Positions 10,204 through 19,067 of a stretch of DNA of 64,000 bases are shown here, piece after piece. Under the pieces are notes generated by a model. That model was not told the DNA's origin. It ran no database searches and saw only the letters and a list, made by a program, of their open reading frames with translations. This DNA comes from Streptantibioticus ferralitis (GTDB taxonomy: Bacteria > Actinomycetota > Actinomycetes > Streptomycetales > Streptomycetaceae): the NCBI RefSeq assembly GCF_029223525.1, contig NZ_JARHTQ010000039.1, positions 1 to 64,000 on the forward strand. Reading direction: 5' to 3'. The first letter of the stretch is position 1. Each line of letters opens with the position of its first letter. A program made the translations under genes and the position numbers.

Positions 10204-11358
10204 ATGGCCGCGATTTCACTCGGTATGCCGTCGGTTCCGTCTTTGCTCGCCGAACGGCGCAAGAGCCGCCAGATCCAGGTGGGGTCGGTGGCGGTGGGTG
10301 GCGACGCACCGGTGTCGGTGCAGTCGATGACGACGACCGTGACGGCGGACATCGGTGCGACGTTGCAGCAGATCGCCGAGTTGACGGCGGCGGGTTGTCA
10401 GATCGTGCGGGTGGCCTGTCCGTCGCAGGATGACGCGGACGCGTTGCCGGTGATCGCGAAGAAGTCGCAGATTCCGGTGATCGCGGATATTCATTTCCAG
10501 CCGAAGTATGTGTTCGCGGCGATTGATGCCGGGTGTGCCGCGGTGCGGGTGAATCCGGGGAACATCCGGCAGTTCGATGACAAGGTCAAGGAGATCGCGA
10601 AGGCGGCGTCGGGTGCGGGGGTGCCGATCCGTATCGGGGTGAACGCGGGGTCGTTGGATCGGCGGTTGCTGGAGAGGTACGGCAGGGCGACTCCGGAGGC
10701 GTTGGTGGAGTCGGCGTTGTGGGAGTGCTCGTTGTTCGAGGAGCACGGGTTCCGGGACATCAAGATCTCGGTGAAGCACAACGATCCGGTGGTGATGGTC
10801 AACGCGTACCGGTTGCTGGCGGCCAGGTGTGACTATCCGTTGCATCTGGGTGTGACGGAGGCGGGTCCGGCGTTCCAGGGGACGATCAAGTCGGCGGTGG
10901 CGTTTGGTGCGTTGCTGGCGGAGGGGATCGGGGACACGATCCGGGTGTCGTTGTCGGCGCCTCCGGCGGAGGAGGTCAAGGTCGGCATTCAGATTCTGGA
11001 GTCGTTGAATCTGCGGCAGCGGCGGTTGGAGATCGTGTCGTGTCCGTCGTGTGGTCGGGCGCAGGTGGATGTGTACAAGTTGGCGGACCAGGTCACGGCG
11101 GGTCTTGAGGGCATGGAGGTGCCGTTGCGGGTCGCGGTGATGGGGTGTGTGGTCAATGGTCCGGGTGAGGCGCGTGAGGCGGATCTCGGGGTGGCCTCGG
11201 GTAATGGCAAGGGGCAGATCTTTGTGAAGGGTGAGGTGATCAAGACGGTTCCGGAGTCGAAGATCGTCGAGACCCTGATCGAGGAGGCGATGAAGATCGC
11301 CGAGCAGATGGAGGCCGACGGCGTAGCCTCCGGCGAGCCCGCCGTCACCGTCTCCTGA
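10204..11358 (+). CDS. ispG: 4-hydroxy-3-methylbut-2-enyl diphosphate synthase (flavodoxin/ferredoxin dependent)
   Basis: IspG (GcpE) converts MEcPP to HMBPP in the MEP pathway using a 4Fe-4S cluster. In this 384-residue protein the three cluster cysteines are Cys280 and Cys283 (SCPSCGR) and Cys315 ([11 protein letters not shown]), with the fourth ligand expected to be Glu322. The TIM-barrel segments [24 protein letters not shown] and HLGVTEAG are present. The ATG at 10204 gives the conserved start; an upstream extension of the frame lacks family similarity. Codon use is strikingly different from the neighbours: Leu is very often TTG, and Ala, Pro, Ser and Val favour G-ending codons. Confidence 0.95.
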   Translation: MAAISLGMPSVPSLLAERRKSRQIQVGSVAVGGDAPVSVQSMTTTVTADIGATLQQIAELTAAGCQIVRVACPSQDDADALPVIAKKSQIPVIADIHFQPKYVFAAIDAGCAAVRVNPGNIRQFDDKVKEIAKAASGAGVPIRIGVNAGSLDRRLLERYGRATPEALVESALWECSLFEEHGFRDIKISVKHNDPVVMVNAYRLLAARCDYPLHLGVTEAGPAFQGTIKSAVAFGALLAEGIGDTIRVSLSAPPAEEVKVGIQILESLNLRQRRLEIVSCPSCGRAQVDVYKLADQVTAGLEGMEVPLRVAVMGCVVNGPGEAREADLGVASGNGKGQIFVKGEVIKTVPESKIVETLIEEAMKIAEQMEADGVASGEPAVTVS

Positions 11359-11530
11359 CCGCGACGCCGACCTGCGCGCACGCCGCTCGGGCCGACCCCG
11401 GCCGCGTCCTCGGTGACGCGGCCGACCGCGCTCCCACGGGAGTGCCCGCACGCGCGCGCACCATCGGAACCGCACGGTACAGTGCGGAGATCAGCAGCCC
11501 ACTGCGGGCCCGTACTGGCGAGGCGCCCAC

Positions 11531-12376
11531 GTGTTGACGACGACCACCACCAAGGTCCTGGAACCCGCCGAGCTCGATGCCGCGCTGGCCGTTCTGGACC
11601 GGGAACCGGTCGCCAACGCCTTCGTCGCCGCCCGCGTCCGTATCGCCGGGCTTGACCCGTGGCGGCTCGGCGGCGAGATGTGGGGCTGGTACAGCGGCGG
11701 ACGGCTGGAATCGCTCTGCTACGCCGGGGCCAACCTGGTGCCGATCTGCGCGGGCCCGGAAGCGGTGCGCGCCTTCGCCGAACGGGCCCGGCGCAGCGGC
11801 CGCCGCTGCTCGTCCATCGTCGGCCCGGCCGAGTCCACCGCCGAACTGTGGTCACTGCTGGAACCCAGCTGGGGACCGGCGCGTGAGGTCCGTGCCCACC
11901 AGCCGCTGATGGTCACCCGCTCGCTGCCCGTGGACGTGCCCCCCGACCCCCTGGTGCGGCGCGTCCGCCGCGACGAGCTGGACATGATCATGCCCGCCTG
12001 CGTCGACATGTTCACCGAGGAGGTCGGCGTCTCCCCGCTGGCGGGCGACGGCGGGCTGCTCTACCAGGCCCGGGTCGCCGAACTCGTCACCTCCGGGCGG
12101 TCGTTCGCCCGCATCGAGGACGGCCGGGTGGTGTTCAAGGCGGAGATCGGCGCGGTCACCCAGCACGCCTGCCAGATCCAGGGCGTCTGGGTGGCGCCGG
12201 AGTACCGCGGCCGCGGCCTGTCCGAAACCGGTATGTCGGCGGTGCTGCACTGCGCGCTGCGCGATGTCGCCCCCGTCGCCAGCCTCTACGTCAACGACTT
12301 CAACACCGCGGCCCGGGCCTCCTACCGCCGCGTCGGCTTCACCGAGGTCGGCTCCTTCATGAGCGTGTTGTTTTGA
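11531..12376 (+). CDS. GNAT family N-acetyltransferase (DUF4081-type N-terminus)
   Basis: A 281-residue protein with a GNAT fold in its C-terminal half. The acetyl-CoA pyrophosphate-binding motif is seen in VWVAPEYRGRGLSETGM (about residues 220-236), followed by the typical YVNDFNTAARASYRRVGF segment. The N-terminal half resembles the DUF4081 module found in actinobacterial acetyltransferases. The start is a GTG at 11531. It probably transfers an acetyl group from acetyl-CoA, but the acceptor is unknown. The stop overlaps a TTG at 12373 that could start the next gene, so the two GNAT genes probably form one transcript. Confidence 0.8.
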   Translation: MLTTTTTKVLEPAELDAALAVLDREPVANAFVAARVRIAGLDPWRLGGEMWGWYSGGRLESLCYAGANLVPICAGPEAVRAFAERARRSGRRCSSIVGPAESTAELWSLLEPSWGPAREVRAHQPLMVTRSLPVDVPPDPLVRRVRRDELDMIMPACVDMFTEEVGVSPLAGDGGLLYQARVAELVTSGRSFARIEDGRVVFKAEIGAVTQHACQIQGVWVAPEYRGRGLSETGMSAVLHCALRDVAPVASLYVNDFNTAARASYRRVGFTEVGSFMSVLF

Positions 12377-12405
12377 GCACGCGCCGGAGCCACTACGCTC
12401 CGGTC

Positions 12406-12939
12406 ATGGACGACGTCGCGGTGGGGCCGCTTGATCTGGTGAGCAGGGTTGACGACGCGCTCGCGGTGCAGGCACTGGCCTTCGGGCTCACCGACGACGA
12501 GATCACGGTCCGCCGCCAGATCGTGCTGCGCCATCTCACTCTGCCCGGGGTGCGGGCGCTCGGCGCGACCACGTCCGCCGACCGCCTGGTGGGCTTCGTC
12601 TACGGGATGCCCAACGACCGCGCGCACTGGTGGTCCACGGTCGTGGAACCGTATCTGCGCCGCAACGGCCACGACGACTGGCTCGACGACTCGTTCGTCA
12701 TCGTGGAACTGCACGTCCTGCCCGCCTACCAGGGCATCGGCATCGGCCGCCGGCTCATCACGGACATCACCGACCCGGTCCCGCAGCCGCGCAGCATACT
12801 GTCGGCGCTGGACCTGGACAGCCCGGCCCGACGCTTCTACCGCGGCCTCGGCTACCAGGATCTGGCGCACCCGGTGCACTTCCCCAGCGCCAGGACCCCG
12901 TACACGGTGATGGGCGCGCCGCTGCCGCTGCGCCGGTAA
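12406..12939 (+). CDS. GNAT family N-acetyltransferase
   Basis: A 177-residue single-domain GNAT protein. Motif A is the segment [19 protein letters not shown], with the CoA-binding QGIGIG at residues 109-114, followed by [17 protein letters not shown], typical of motif B. The ATG at 12406 is preferred. A TTG at 12373 overlapping the previous stop codon would add 11 residues and couple the genes translationally. The substrate is unknown. The neighbouring acetyltransferase is a distinct paralogue, not a duplicate. Confidence 0.8.
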   Translation: MDDVAVGPLDLVSRVDDALAVQALAFGLTDDEITVRRQIVLRHLTLPGVRALGATTSADRLVGFVYGMPNDRAHWWSTVVEPYLRRNGHDDWLDDSFVIVELHVLPAYQGIGIGRRLITDITDPVPQPRSILSALDLDSPARRFYRGLGYQDLAHPVHFPSARTPYTVMGAPLPLRR

Positions 12940-13046
12940 TCGGGTACGGCGCCACCGGTGCCGCCCAGTATTGTCGGGCGGGGGCTGACTGCCCCGGGGA
13001 GACGCCGCGTCGCGGCATACTGAAATCGCCTGTACGGAGAGCCGCC

Positions 13047-14732
13047 ATGGTCATGCGCATGTCCCGAATGCTCCTCAAGACACTGCGCGACGCCCCGGCC
13101 GACGCCGAGACCGCCAGCCACAAGCTTCTGGTGCGCGCCGGATATGTGCGCCGCACCTCGGCGGGAGTGTGGACCTGGCTGCCGCTCGGCAAGCGGGTGC
13201 TGGACAACGTCTCCCGGGTGGTGCGCGAGGAGATGGACGCCATCGGCGGCCAGGAGGTGCTGCTCCCGGCGCTGCTGCCGCGCGAGCCCTACGAGACCAC
13301 CGGCCGCGCGGACGAGTACGGCGACCTGCTGTTCCAGCTCAAGGACCGCAAGGGCGCGGAGTACGTGCTCGGCCCCACCCACGAGGAGATCTTCACTCAG
13401 GTGGTGAAGGACCAGGCCACGTCCTACAAGGACCTGCCGGTGATCCTCTACCAGATCCAGACCAAGTACCGGGACGAGGCCAGGCCGCGCTCCGGCGTGC
13501 TGCGCGGCCGTGAGTTCCAGATGAAGGACGCCTACTCCTTCGACACCGACGACGAGGGCCTCGCCGAGTCCTACCGGCTGCACCGTGAGGCCTACATCCG
13601 GATCTTCGAACGGCTCGGCTTCGACTACCGGATCGTCTCCGCCGTCTCCGGCGCCATGGGCGGTTCGGCGTCCGAGGAGTTCCTCGCCCCGGCGGTCGCG
13701 GGTGAGGACACCTTCGTGGACTGCCCGAAGTGCGACTACGCGGCCAACACCGAAGCGGTCACCGCCGTCGTACCGCCCGTCGCCGCGGTCGAGCACCCAC
13801 CGGTCGAGGAACTGGACACGCCCGACACCCCGACCATCGAGACGCTCGCCGCACACCTGGGCGTGCCCGCCTCCGCGACGCTGAAGAACCTGCTGGTCAA
13901 GGTCGACGGTGAGATCACAGCGATCGGCGTGCCCGGCGACCGCGAGGTGGACCTCGGCAAGCTCGCCGAGCATCTGGCGCCCGCCGCCGTGGAGTTGGTG
14001 ACGGCGGAGGACTTCGAGGGACGGCCCGAACTCGTCCGCGGCTACATCGGACCGCAGGACCGCACCTTCCCGTACCTCGCCGACCCGCGGGTCGCGCCGG
14101 GCACCGCGTGGATCACCGGCGCCAACAAGCCGGGGCGGCACGCCCGCAACGTCGTGTGCGGCCGGGACTTCCAGGTCGACCGCTATCTGGACGTGGTCGT
14201 CGTCGAGCCGGGCGACCCGTGCCCGAAGTGCGGTACGGGCCTGGAGATCGGGCGGGCCATCGAGATCGGCCACATCTTCCAGCTCGGCCGCAAGTACACC
14301 GACGCCTTCACGCTGGACGTGCTCGGCAAGGAGGGCAAGCCGGTCCGGGTCACCATGGGCAGCTACGGCATCGGCGTCTCGCGCGCGGTGGCGGCGCTCG
14401 CCGAGCAGACCGCGGACGAGCAGGGGCTGTGCTGGCCGCGCGAGGTGGCACCGGCCGATGTGCACATCGTCGCCGCGGGCAAGACCACGCAGACCGAGCT
14501 GGCCCTGGAACTGGCCGACCGGCTGCACGCCGCCGGTGTCCGGGTACTGGTCGACGACCGGGCGGGGGTCTCTCCCGGGGTGAAGTTCACCGACGCCGAA
14601 CTGATCGGTGTGCCCACCATCCTGGTGGCGGGCCGCCGGGCCGCCGAAGGCGTCGTCGAGTTGAAGGACCGCCGCACCGGCGAGCGCGAAGAGGTGTCCG
14701 TCGACGAGGCGTTGGCCCGGCTGACCGGCTGA
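13047..14732 (+). CDS. proS: Prolyl-tRNA synthetase (bacterial type with editing insertion)
   Basis: Class II synthetase that charges tRNA-Pro. The 561-residue protein has motif 1 ([15 protein letters not shown]), motif 2 ([19 protein letters not shown]) and motif 3 ([13 protein letters not shown]), with the INS/YbaK-type editing domain between motifs 2 and 3 (about residues 225-400) that removes mischarged alanine. A CxxC pair (CPKC) occurs on each side of the insertion. The ATG at 13047 is 6-7 bases behind GGAGA and gives the expected N-terminus. The frame is open far upstream, but that part overlaps the GNAT gene in another frame and is spurious. No T-box-like leader was recognised. Confidence 0.95.
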   Translation: MVMRMSRMLLKTLRDAPADAETASHKLLVRAGYVRRTSAGVWTWLPLGKRVLDNVSRVVREEMDAIGGQEVLLPALLPREPYETTGRADEYGDLLFQLKDRKGAEYVLGPTHEEIFTQVVKDQATSYKDLPVILYQIQTKYRDEARPRSGVLRGREFQMKDAYSFDTDDEGLAESYRLHREAYIRIFERLGFDYRIVSAVSGAMGGSASEEFLAPAVAGEDTFVDCPKCDYAANTEAVTAVVPPVAAVEHPPVEELDTPDTPTIETLAAHLGVPASATLKNLLVKVDGEITAIGVPGDREVDLGKLAEHLAPAAVELVTAEDFEGRPELVRGYIGPQDRTFPYLADPRVAPGTAWITGANKPGRHARNVVCGRDFQVDRYLDVVVVEPGDPCPKCGTGLEIGRAIEIGHIFQLGRKYTDAFTLDVLGKEGKPVRVTMGSYGIGVSRAVAALAEQTADEQGLCWPREVAPADVHIVAAGKTTQTELALELADRLHAAGVRVLVDDRAGVSPGVKFTDAELIGVPTILVAGRRAAEGVVELKDRRTGEREEVSVDEALARLTG

Positions 14733-14739
14733 GGCCGTC

Positions 14740-15666
14740 CTACAGCCAGCTGGCGAACTCCAACAGCAGCTCGCCGTCCTCCCGGTCACCGACCGACAGG
14801 CTCCACATGCCCGCCTCGACGGCGCGGAAGAACGACCAGTCCCGCAGCCGGTCCCGGTCGACGTCCAGCGCGTCGGCCAGCCTGCCCAGCCGCCGGCGGG
14901 CCGCGGACTGTGCCGCGGGCGCCGCCACCAGGGTCTCCAGGCGGTCCCGTACCAGCCGGGCCAGGTCGTATCCGGGGTCGCCGACCAGCGGCTTCGGGTC
15001 GATGGCGAGCCAGGGGAGCCGGTCGGCGGCGAGCACGTTGCCGTGGTGGAAGTCGCCGTGCAGCAGCACCGGTTGGGGCGGATCGGCGAGCAGCCGGTCG
15101 CGCAGCTCCAGTGCCTCGTCGACCAGTGGGCGCACCTCGGCGGCCCACGGCTGCTCGCGGCGTTCACGCAACTGGTCGGCGAGGTGCGCGGTGTAGTCGG
15201 CGACCGAGGTGAACGAGTGGTCCGCGGCGGGCGGCACCCACAGCCTGCGCAGCACCCCGGCGGCCTCCAGCATCGCCTTGGCGTCCGGCAGCGACCGCAG
15301 GGAGATGTCCGTGTGCAGCCGCTCCAGCAGCAGCGCGCCCTGCTCGGCGTCGGCGCGCAGCAGCCGTACGGCGCCTCGGCCGTCCCAGTGGGCGAGGGCG
15401 GCGTGCTCCTGTGCGGTCTCGGCGGTGATCAGGCCCAGCTTGAGCGCCGCGGGCGTGCCGTCGGCCTGCCGGACCAGTACCACCATGCTGATGTTGCCGC
15501 CGGGCTGCTGGACCCGCTCAGGCGTCAACTCCCAGCGTTCCAGGTACTCCTGGAGCCGCGCCGGGAGTTCGGCCAGCCACGCGCGGCCCGCCTCGCCCTC
15601 CCATGCGGTCAGCACCCGGACCAGGCGCTCGGGTGGCTCCAGCGGTACGTGCGGGGCCGAGGCCAT
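14740..15666 (-). CDS. Aminoglycoside phosphotransferase-like kinase (APH(6)/StrB-like)
   Basis: A 308-residue member of the APH/choline kinase fold. The catalytic loop HGDFHHGN (residues 203-210) and the metal-binding segment IDPKPLVGDPGYDLARLV are intact. These phrases resemble streptomycin 6-kinase-type enzymes. The preferred start (ATG complement at 15666) lies about 9 bases behind GGAAGGA; an in-frame upstream extension to 15810 has no support. It converges with proS and leaves only seven bases between the stop codons. It may phosphorylate an aminoglycoside or an unrelated hydroxyl substrate; a resistance role is not shown. Confidence 0.8.
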   Translation of the reverse strand: MASAPHVPLEPPERLVRVLTAWEGEAGRAWLAELPARLQEYLERWELTPERVQQPGGNISMVVLVRQADGTPAALKLGLITAETAQEHAALAHWDGRGAVRLLRADAEQGALLLERLHTDISLRSLPDAKAMLEAAGVLRRLWVPPAADHSFTSVADYTAHLADQLRERREQPWAAEVRPLVDEALELRDRLLADPPQPVLLHGDFHHGNVLAADRLPWLAIDPKPLVGDPGYDLARLVRDRLETLVAAPAAQSAARRRLGRLADALDVDRDRLRDWSFFRAVEAGMWSLSVGDREDGELLLEFASWL

Positions 15667-15713
15667 GGGTGACGCATCCTTCCGGGCAACAGTGGTCAGC
15701 GGGGAGCAGGGGT

Positions 15714-16196
15714 TCACAGCGAGTCGGACGACGGAGTGGCGGACCCGGACGAAGTCGCGCCGGCGGCCCGCTCCGGCAGCCCCGGGAAGGCTACGCCGCT
15801 GCCCCGCCACCGCACGGCGCGCACCGCCGCCGCACGCAGCGCGGCCGTCGCGTCCCGCCGTACGTCGTCGTGCCCGGCCCGCACCAGGTCCGCGTAGGCA
15901 CCGGCGACCCGGTCCTCCAGGACCGCGGCCAGCCGTACGGCGGCGGCCGGGTCGGTCACCGGGAACGGCAGTGCGTAGCCGGCGTCCGCGGGCACCGGAT
16001 CGGTACCGAGGTCGTGGACGGTACGGGCGAGCGCGTCGCGGTGCGCGCGGTGCGCGTCATAGGCGGCCCGGGCGTCCGCGCGGTGTGCGTCGTCCACCCG
16101 GGCGCCGACCACCCCGTAGCCGTAGACGGCGGCGTGCTCGGCGGCGAGCGCGGCCTGCACGGCAGCCAGTTCGCCACCGGGGGACGGGGTGGTCAT
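15714..16196 (-). CDS. Ferritin-like domain protein (DUF4439-like)
   Basis: A 160-residue, alanine-rich, all-helical protein of the DUF4439 type. An AAEHAAVYGYGVVGAR helix and a second helix containing HRAHRDAL give the Glu/His spacing reminiscent of ferritin-like bundles, though metal ligands are not certain. The start (ATG complement at 16196) follows GAGGAGG. It lies 38 bases downstream of the lipoprotein gene and probably forms an operon with it. Function unknown. Confidence 0.7.
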   Translation of the reverse strand: MTTPSPGGELAAVQAALAAEHAAVYGYGVVGARVDDAHRADARAAYDAHRAHRDALARTVHDLGTDPVPADAGYALPFPVTDPAAAVRLAAVLEDRVAGAYADLVRAGHDDVRRDATAALRAAAVRAVRWRGSGVAFPGLPERAAGATSSGSATPSSDSL

Positions 16197-16234
16197 CGGG
16201 CCCTCCTCGAAGCGGTCGGGGCGCAGCCGGTCAT

Positions 16235-16738
16235 TCAGCCACCGCCGCCCTGCAGCAGCACGACATGGCAGGCCCCGGCCGCCGCGACCGAGGCGAGCAG
16301 CCGGGCGAGCTGTGGCGGGGCGTCCTGCAGCGCCGAGGTCCGGGCGTCGGCGGTGCGGCGCTCGGCGTCGGCCAGCGCGGCCAGCGCGGCGCTCTGGTCG
16401 GCGGGCACCGCGGCGCTGGACGCGGAGGCCGTCGGGGCCACCGAGCCGGACGCCGCGCCCGACGGTGTGAACGCCGCGATATGCAGGGCGACTTGGGCCC
16501 GTAGCGGGCGCAGCCGGTCGGCGAGGGCCGGGTGCGCGGCGGCGGTGGCGTCGTAGCGGCCGAGCAGCGCGGTGCTGTCGAGGGCGGCCCGGGCGCTCAG
16601 CCGCGCCGACGGGTCGGCGGCGTCGCCGCGCGAGGAACCGCCCGAGCACCCGGTCAGTGCCGTGACCGCGATCGGCAGGGCCAGCCCGCCGGTGAGGACG
16701 GCCCGTCTACGCGGACCGCCGGGGGTCTGCGTGGTCAT
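16235..16738 (-). CDS. Putative exported lipoprotein
   Basis: A 167-residue protein starting at the ATG complement at 16738. The N-terminus has an arginine cluster (PRRR), a hydrophobic stretch and a lipobox TALTGC, so it should be exported, possibly by the Tat route given the RR pair, and anchored to the membrane by lipidation of Cys. The remainder is Ala-rich and helical with a low-complexity Ser/Ala/Thr patch. It precedes the ferritin-like gene on the same strand. Adjacent proteins of this kind are often paired in actinomycetes; the role is unknown. Confidence 0.7.
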   Translation of the reverse strand: MTTQTPGGPRRRAVLTGGLALPIAVTALTGCSGGSSRGDAADPSARLSARAALDSTALLGRYDATAAAHPALADRLRPLRAQVALHIAAFTPSGAASGSVAPTASASSAAVPADQSAALAALADAERRTADARTSALQDAPPQLARLLASVAAAGACHVVLLQGGGG

Positions 16739-16877
16739 TGGGAGCGGCACGTTCCTCTTCCTGACGGAATGGTGGCGGAAACCCCGGCACTGTCCTGGCG
16801 GATCAAGGTCCTGGGCAGGCCAGAGCCTACCCGTGGCAGCGAAGGGGGCGGCGTGCACCCGTCAGGCTCCGCCGAAT

Positions 16878-16906
16878 CGTCAGTCGGGTGCCGGAAACGA
16901 TAGGCT
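16878..16906 (+). promoter_or_regulatory. Candidate promoter for the rimP-truB operon
   Basis: The 222-base gap between the divergent lipoprotein gene and rimP contains TAGGCT (16901-16906), a good -10. The -35 position (16878-16883, CGTCAG) is weak. The start site would lie about 50 bases before the rimP ATG. Confidence 0.35.
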
Positions 16907-16960
16907 CATGGCGACACGCGACGAACCCACAACAGCACACGCGGCCGAGGAGTCACCCGG

Positions 16961-17524
16961 ATGAGCACCACCCAGACCGACAGGCTGCGAGAGATGCTGG
17001 AGCCGCTGGCGTCTGCGGCGGGTCTTGAGCTGGAAGAGGTCGCGGTCACCCCGGCGGGCAAGCGGCGCATGCTGCGGGTCGTCGTCGACTCCGACGAGGG
17101 CGTGCAGCTGGACGCGGTGGCGGAACTGAGCCGCGAGGTCTCCGCGGTGCTCGACGCGTCGGACGTGATGGGCGGAGCCCCGTACGTCCTGGAGGTCACC
17201 TCGCCCGGCACCGACCGGCCGCTGACCGAACCCCGCCACTTCGTACGCAACACCGGCCGCCTCATCAAGGCGCAGCTGGCCGAGGGCGGCGAGCTGGTCG
17301 CCCGCATCATCGGGGTGGACGACGAGGGGCTGGACCTGGAGGTGCCGGGGGTCAAGGGCCGCAAGCCCACCGCCCGCCGCCTCGCCTTCGCGGAGATCGC
17401 CAAGGCCCGGGTCGAGGTCGAGTTCAGCCACAAGGCTCCCACCGATTCCCCCCACCCGGACGACGACGCGGACGGCGACACGGACCCGGTCGCCGGCAAC
17501 GACGAGAGCACTGAGGAGGCGTAG
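16961..17524 (+). CDS. rimP: Ribosome maturation factor RimP
   Basis: A 187-residue protein required for 30S subunit maturation. The N-terminal domain has the family segments [20 protein letters not shown] and [20 protein letters not shown], followed by the Sm-like C-terminal domain. An acidic, disordered tail (DDDADGDTD) ends the chain, as in other actinomycete versions. It is the first gene of a tight operon and nusA starts two bases after its stop codon. Confidence 0.93.
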   Translation: MSTTQTDRLREMLEPLASAAGLELEEVAVTPAGKRRMLRVVVDSDEGVQLDAVAELSREVSAVLDASDVMGGAPYVLEVTSPGTDRPLTEPRHFVRNTGRLIKAQLAEGGELVARIIGVDDEGLDLEVPGVKGRKPTARRLAFAEIAKARVEVEFSHKAPTDSPHPDDDADGDTDPVAGNDESTEEA

Positions 17525-17526
17525 CC

Positions 17527-18531
17527 GTGGACATCGACATGAGTGCCCTGCGGGGACTGGTACGGGAGAAGGAGATCTCGTTCGACCTGCTGGTCGAGGC
17601 CATCGAGTCGGCCCTCCTCATCGCCTACCACCGCGAGCCCGGAAGCCACCGCGACGCGCGGGTGGAGCTGGACCGCAAGACCGGTCATGTGACCGTCTGG
17701 GCGAAGGAAGCCGCCTCGGAGGTTCCGGAGGGCGAGGCGCCGCGCGAGTTCGACGACACACCGACGGGTTTCGGCCGAATCGCGGCGACCACCGCCAAGC
17801 AGGTCATCCTGCAGCGGCTGCGGGACGCCGAGGAGGAGATCACCTTCGGCGAGTACGCCGGACGTGAGGGCGACATCGTCGCGGGGGTGGTGCAGCAGGG
17901 GAACGACCCGCGCAACATCCTCGTCGACATCGGCAAGCTGGAGGCCATCCTGCCCCCGCAGGAGCAGGTCCCCGGCGAGGAGTACAAGCACGGCACGCGG
18001 ATGCGCGCCTATGTCGTGCGGGTGGTGAAGGGTGTGCGCGGTCCGTCCGTCACGCTCTCACGCACCCACCCGAACCTGGTGAAGAAGCTGTTCGCGCTGG
18101 AGGTCCCGGAGATCGCCGACGGCTCGGTCGAGATCGAGGCGATCGCCCGCGAGGCGGGTCACCGCACCAAGATCGCGGTGCGTTCCACCCGGCAGGGGCT
18201 CAACGCCAAGGGCGCCTGCATCGGCCCGATGGGCAGCCGGGTGCGCGCGGTGATGGCCGAGCTGAACGGCGAGAAGATCGACATCGTCGACTGGTCGGAC
18301 GACCCGGCACAGATGGTGGCGAACGCGCTGTCACCCGCTCGGGTGAGCAAGGTCGAGGTGGTGGATCTCGCCAGTCGCTCGGCGCGGGTGACCGTCCCCG
18401 ACTACCAGCTGTCGCTGGCGATCGGCAAGGAGGGCCAGAACGCCCGCCTCGCCGCCCGGCTCACCGGCTGGCGGATCGACATCCGGCCGGACACCGAGGC
18501 GGAACCGCAGAACGCGCAAGCACAGCAGTGA
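17527..18531 (+). CDS. nusA: Transcription termination/antitermination factor NusA
   Basis: A 334-residue NusA with the N-terminal RNAP-binding domain (about 1-125), the S1 domain (about 130-200, with [21 protein letters not shown]), and two KH domains (KH1 with [13 protein letters not shown]2 with [23 protein letters not shown]). It modulates pausing, termination and rRNA antitermination. It lacks the C-terminal acidic repeats of the E. coli protein, as is usual in actinobacteria. The GTG start lies two bases behind the rimP stop, so translation is likely coupled. Confidence 0.95.
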   Translation: MDIDMSALRGLVREKEISFDLLVEAIESALLIAYHREPGSHRDARVELDRKTGHVTVWAKEAASEVPEGEAPREFDDTPTGFGRIAATTAKQVILQRLRDAEEEITFGEYAGREGDIVAGVVQQGNDPRNILVDIGKLEAILPPQEQVPGEEYKHGTRMRAYVVRVVKGVRGPSVTLSRTHPNLVKKLFALEVPEIADGSVEIEAIAREAGHRTKIAVRSTRQGLNAKGACIGPMGSRVRAVMAELNGEKIDIVDWSDDPAQMVANALSPARVSKVEVVDLASRSARVTVPDYQLSLAIGKEGQNARLAARLTGWRIDIRPDTEAEPQNAQAQQ

Positions 18532-18616
18532 GCGGGCGGTAAGCGCGCCGTAACGAACAGCCGAGCGCAAACCGACCCGAAGGGGTGAGGTTGGCGCGGG
18601 GAGGTAGACTTAAGCA

Positions 18617-18904
18617 GTGTCTGGCCGGACGCGTGCCCGAGCATGCCCTGAGCGAACCTGCATGGGTTGCCGGAAGCGGGCGGCCAAGAACGATCTGCTG
18701 CGCATCGCGGTGATCGAGGATGAGTGTGTCCTTGATCCACGCGGTACGCTGCCCGGCCGGGGTGCTTATCTGCACCCCGACATGGCGTGTTACGACCTGG
18801 CGGTTCGCCGCCGGGCGTTTCCCCGGGCCTTTCGGAGCCGGGGGCCGCTCGGTACGGCGGAACTGCAACGGTCCATGGAACACGCGACAGGCAACGCCGC
18901 GTAG
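18617..18904 (+). CDS. ylxR: YlxR (DUF448) RNA-binding protein, RnpM-type
   Basis: A 95-residue basic protein with the DUF448 signature PERTCMGCRKR at the N-terminus and GRGAYLHPD near residue 50. In Bacillus-type bacteria this family is nucleic-acid binding and has been linked to RNase P modulation. The GTG at 18617 follows GGGGAGG. Its place between nusA and infB is the conserved one. Confidence 0.88.
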   Translation: MSGRTRARACPERTCMGCRKRAAKNDLLRIAVIEDECVLDPRGTLPGRGAYLHPDMACYDLAVRRRAFPRAFRSRGPLGTAELQRSMEHATGNAA

Positions 18905-18979
18905 CACAGCGCGGTACGGAACAGAGAACGGCACGGGTATCCGTGCGGTCAGGTACGAGTCGGAAGTAGGTCGAGATTG

Positions 18980-19012
18980 CGATGAGCACTCGATGAGTAC
19001 GCGATGAGTACG
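18980..19012. repeat. Three tandem 11-bp units before infB
   Basis: CGATGAGCACT, CGATGAGTACG and CGATGAGTACG follow one another in the ylxR-infB gap. They lie about 55-90 bases before the infB start. A regulatory role is not established. Confidence 0.6.
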
Positions 19013-19067
19013 CCCATGAAGTAGCGACGGTCCGGCGGACGACCACCCCGGACCTAGAAGGAGCGAA

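Noticed and set aside
12940-13046. T-box or other tRNA-sensing leader before proS
   Set aside because: The gap is only 107 bases and shows no T-box sequence or specifier-loop layout.
12852-15167. 771-codon minus-strand open frame opposite proS
   Set aside because: It overlaps proS entirely with no recognisable domain. proS has all three class II motifs.
14740-15666. Aminoglycoside resistance gene
   Set aside because: The fold and active-site motifs fit the APH superfamily, but many members act on other substrates and no resistance or biosynthesis genes are linked.
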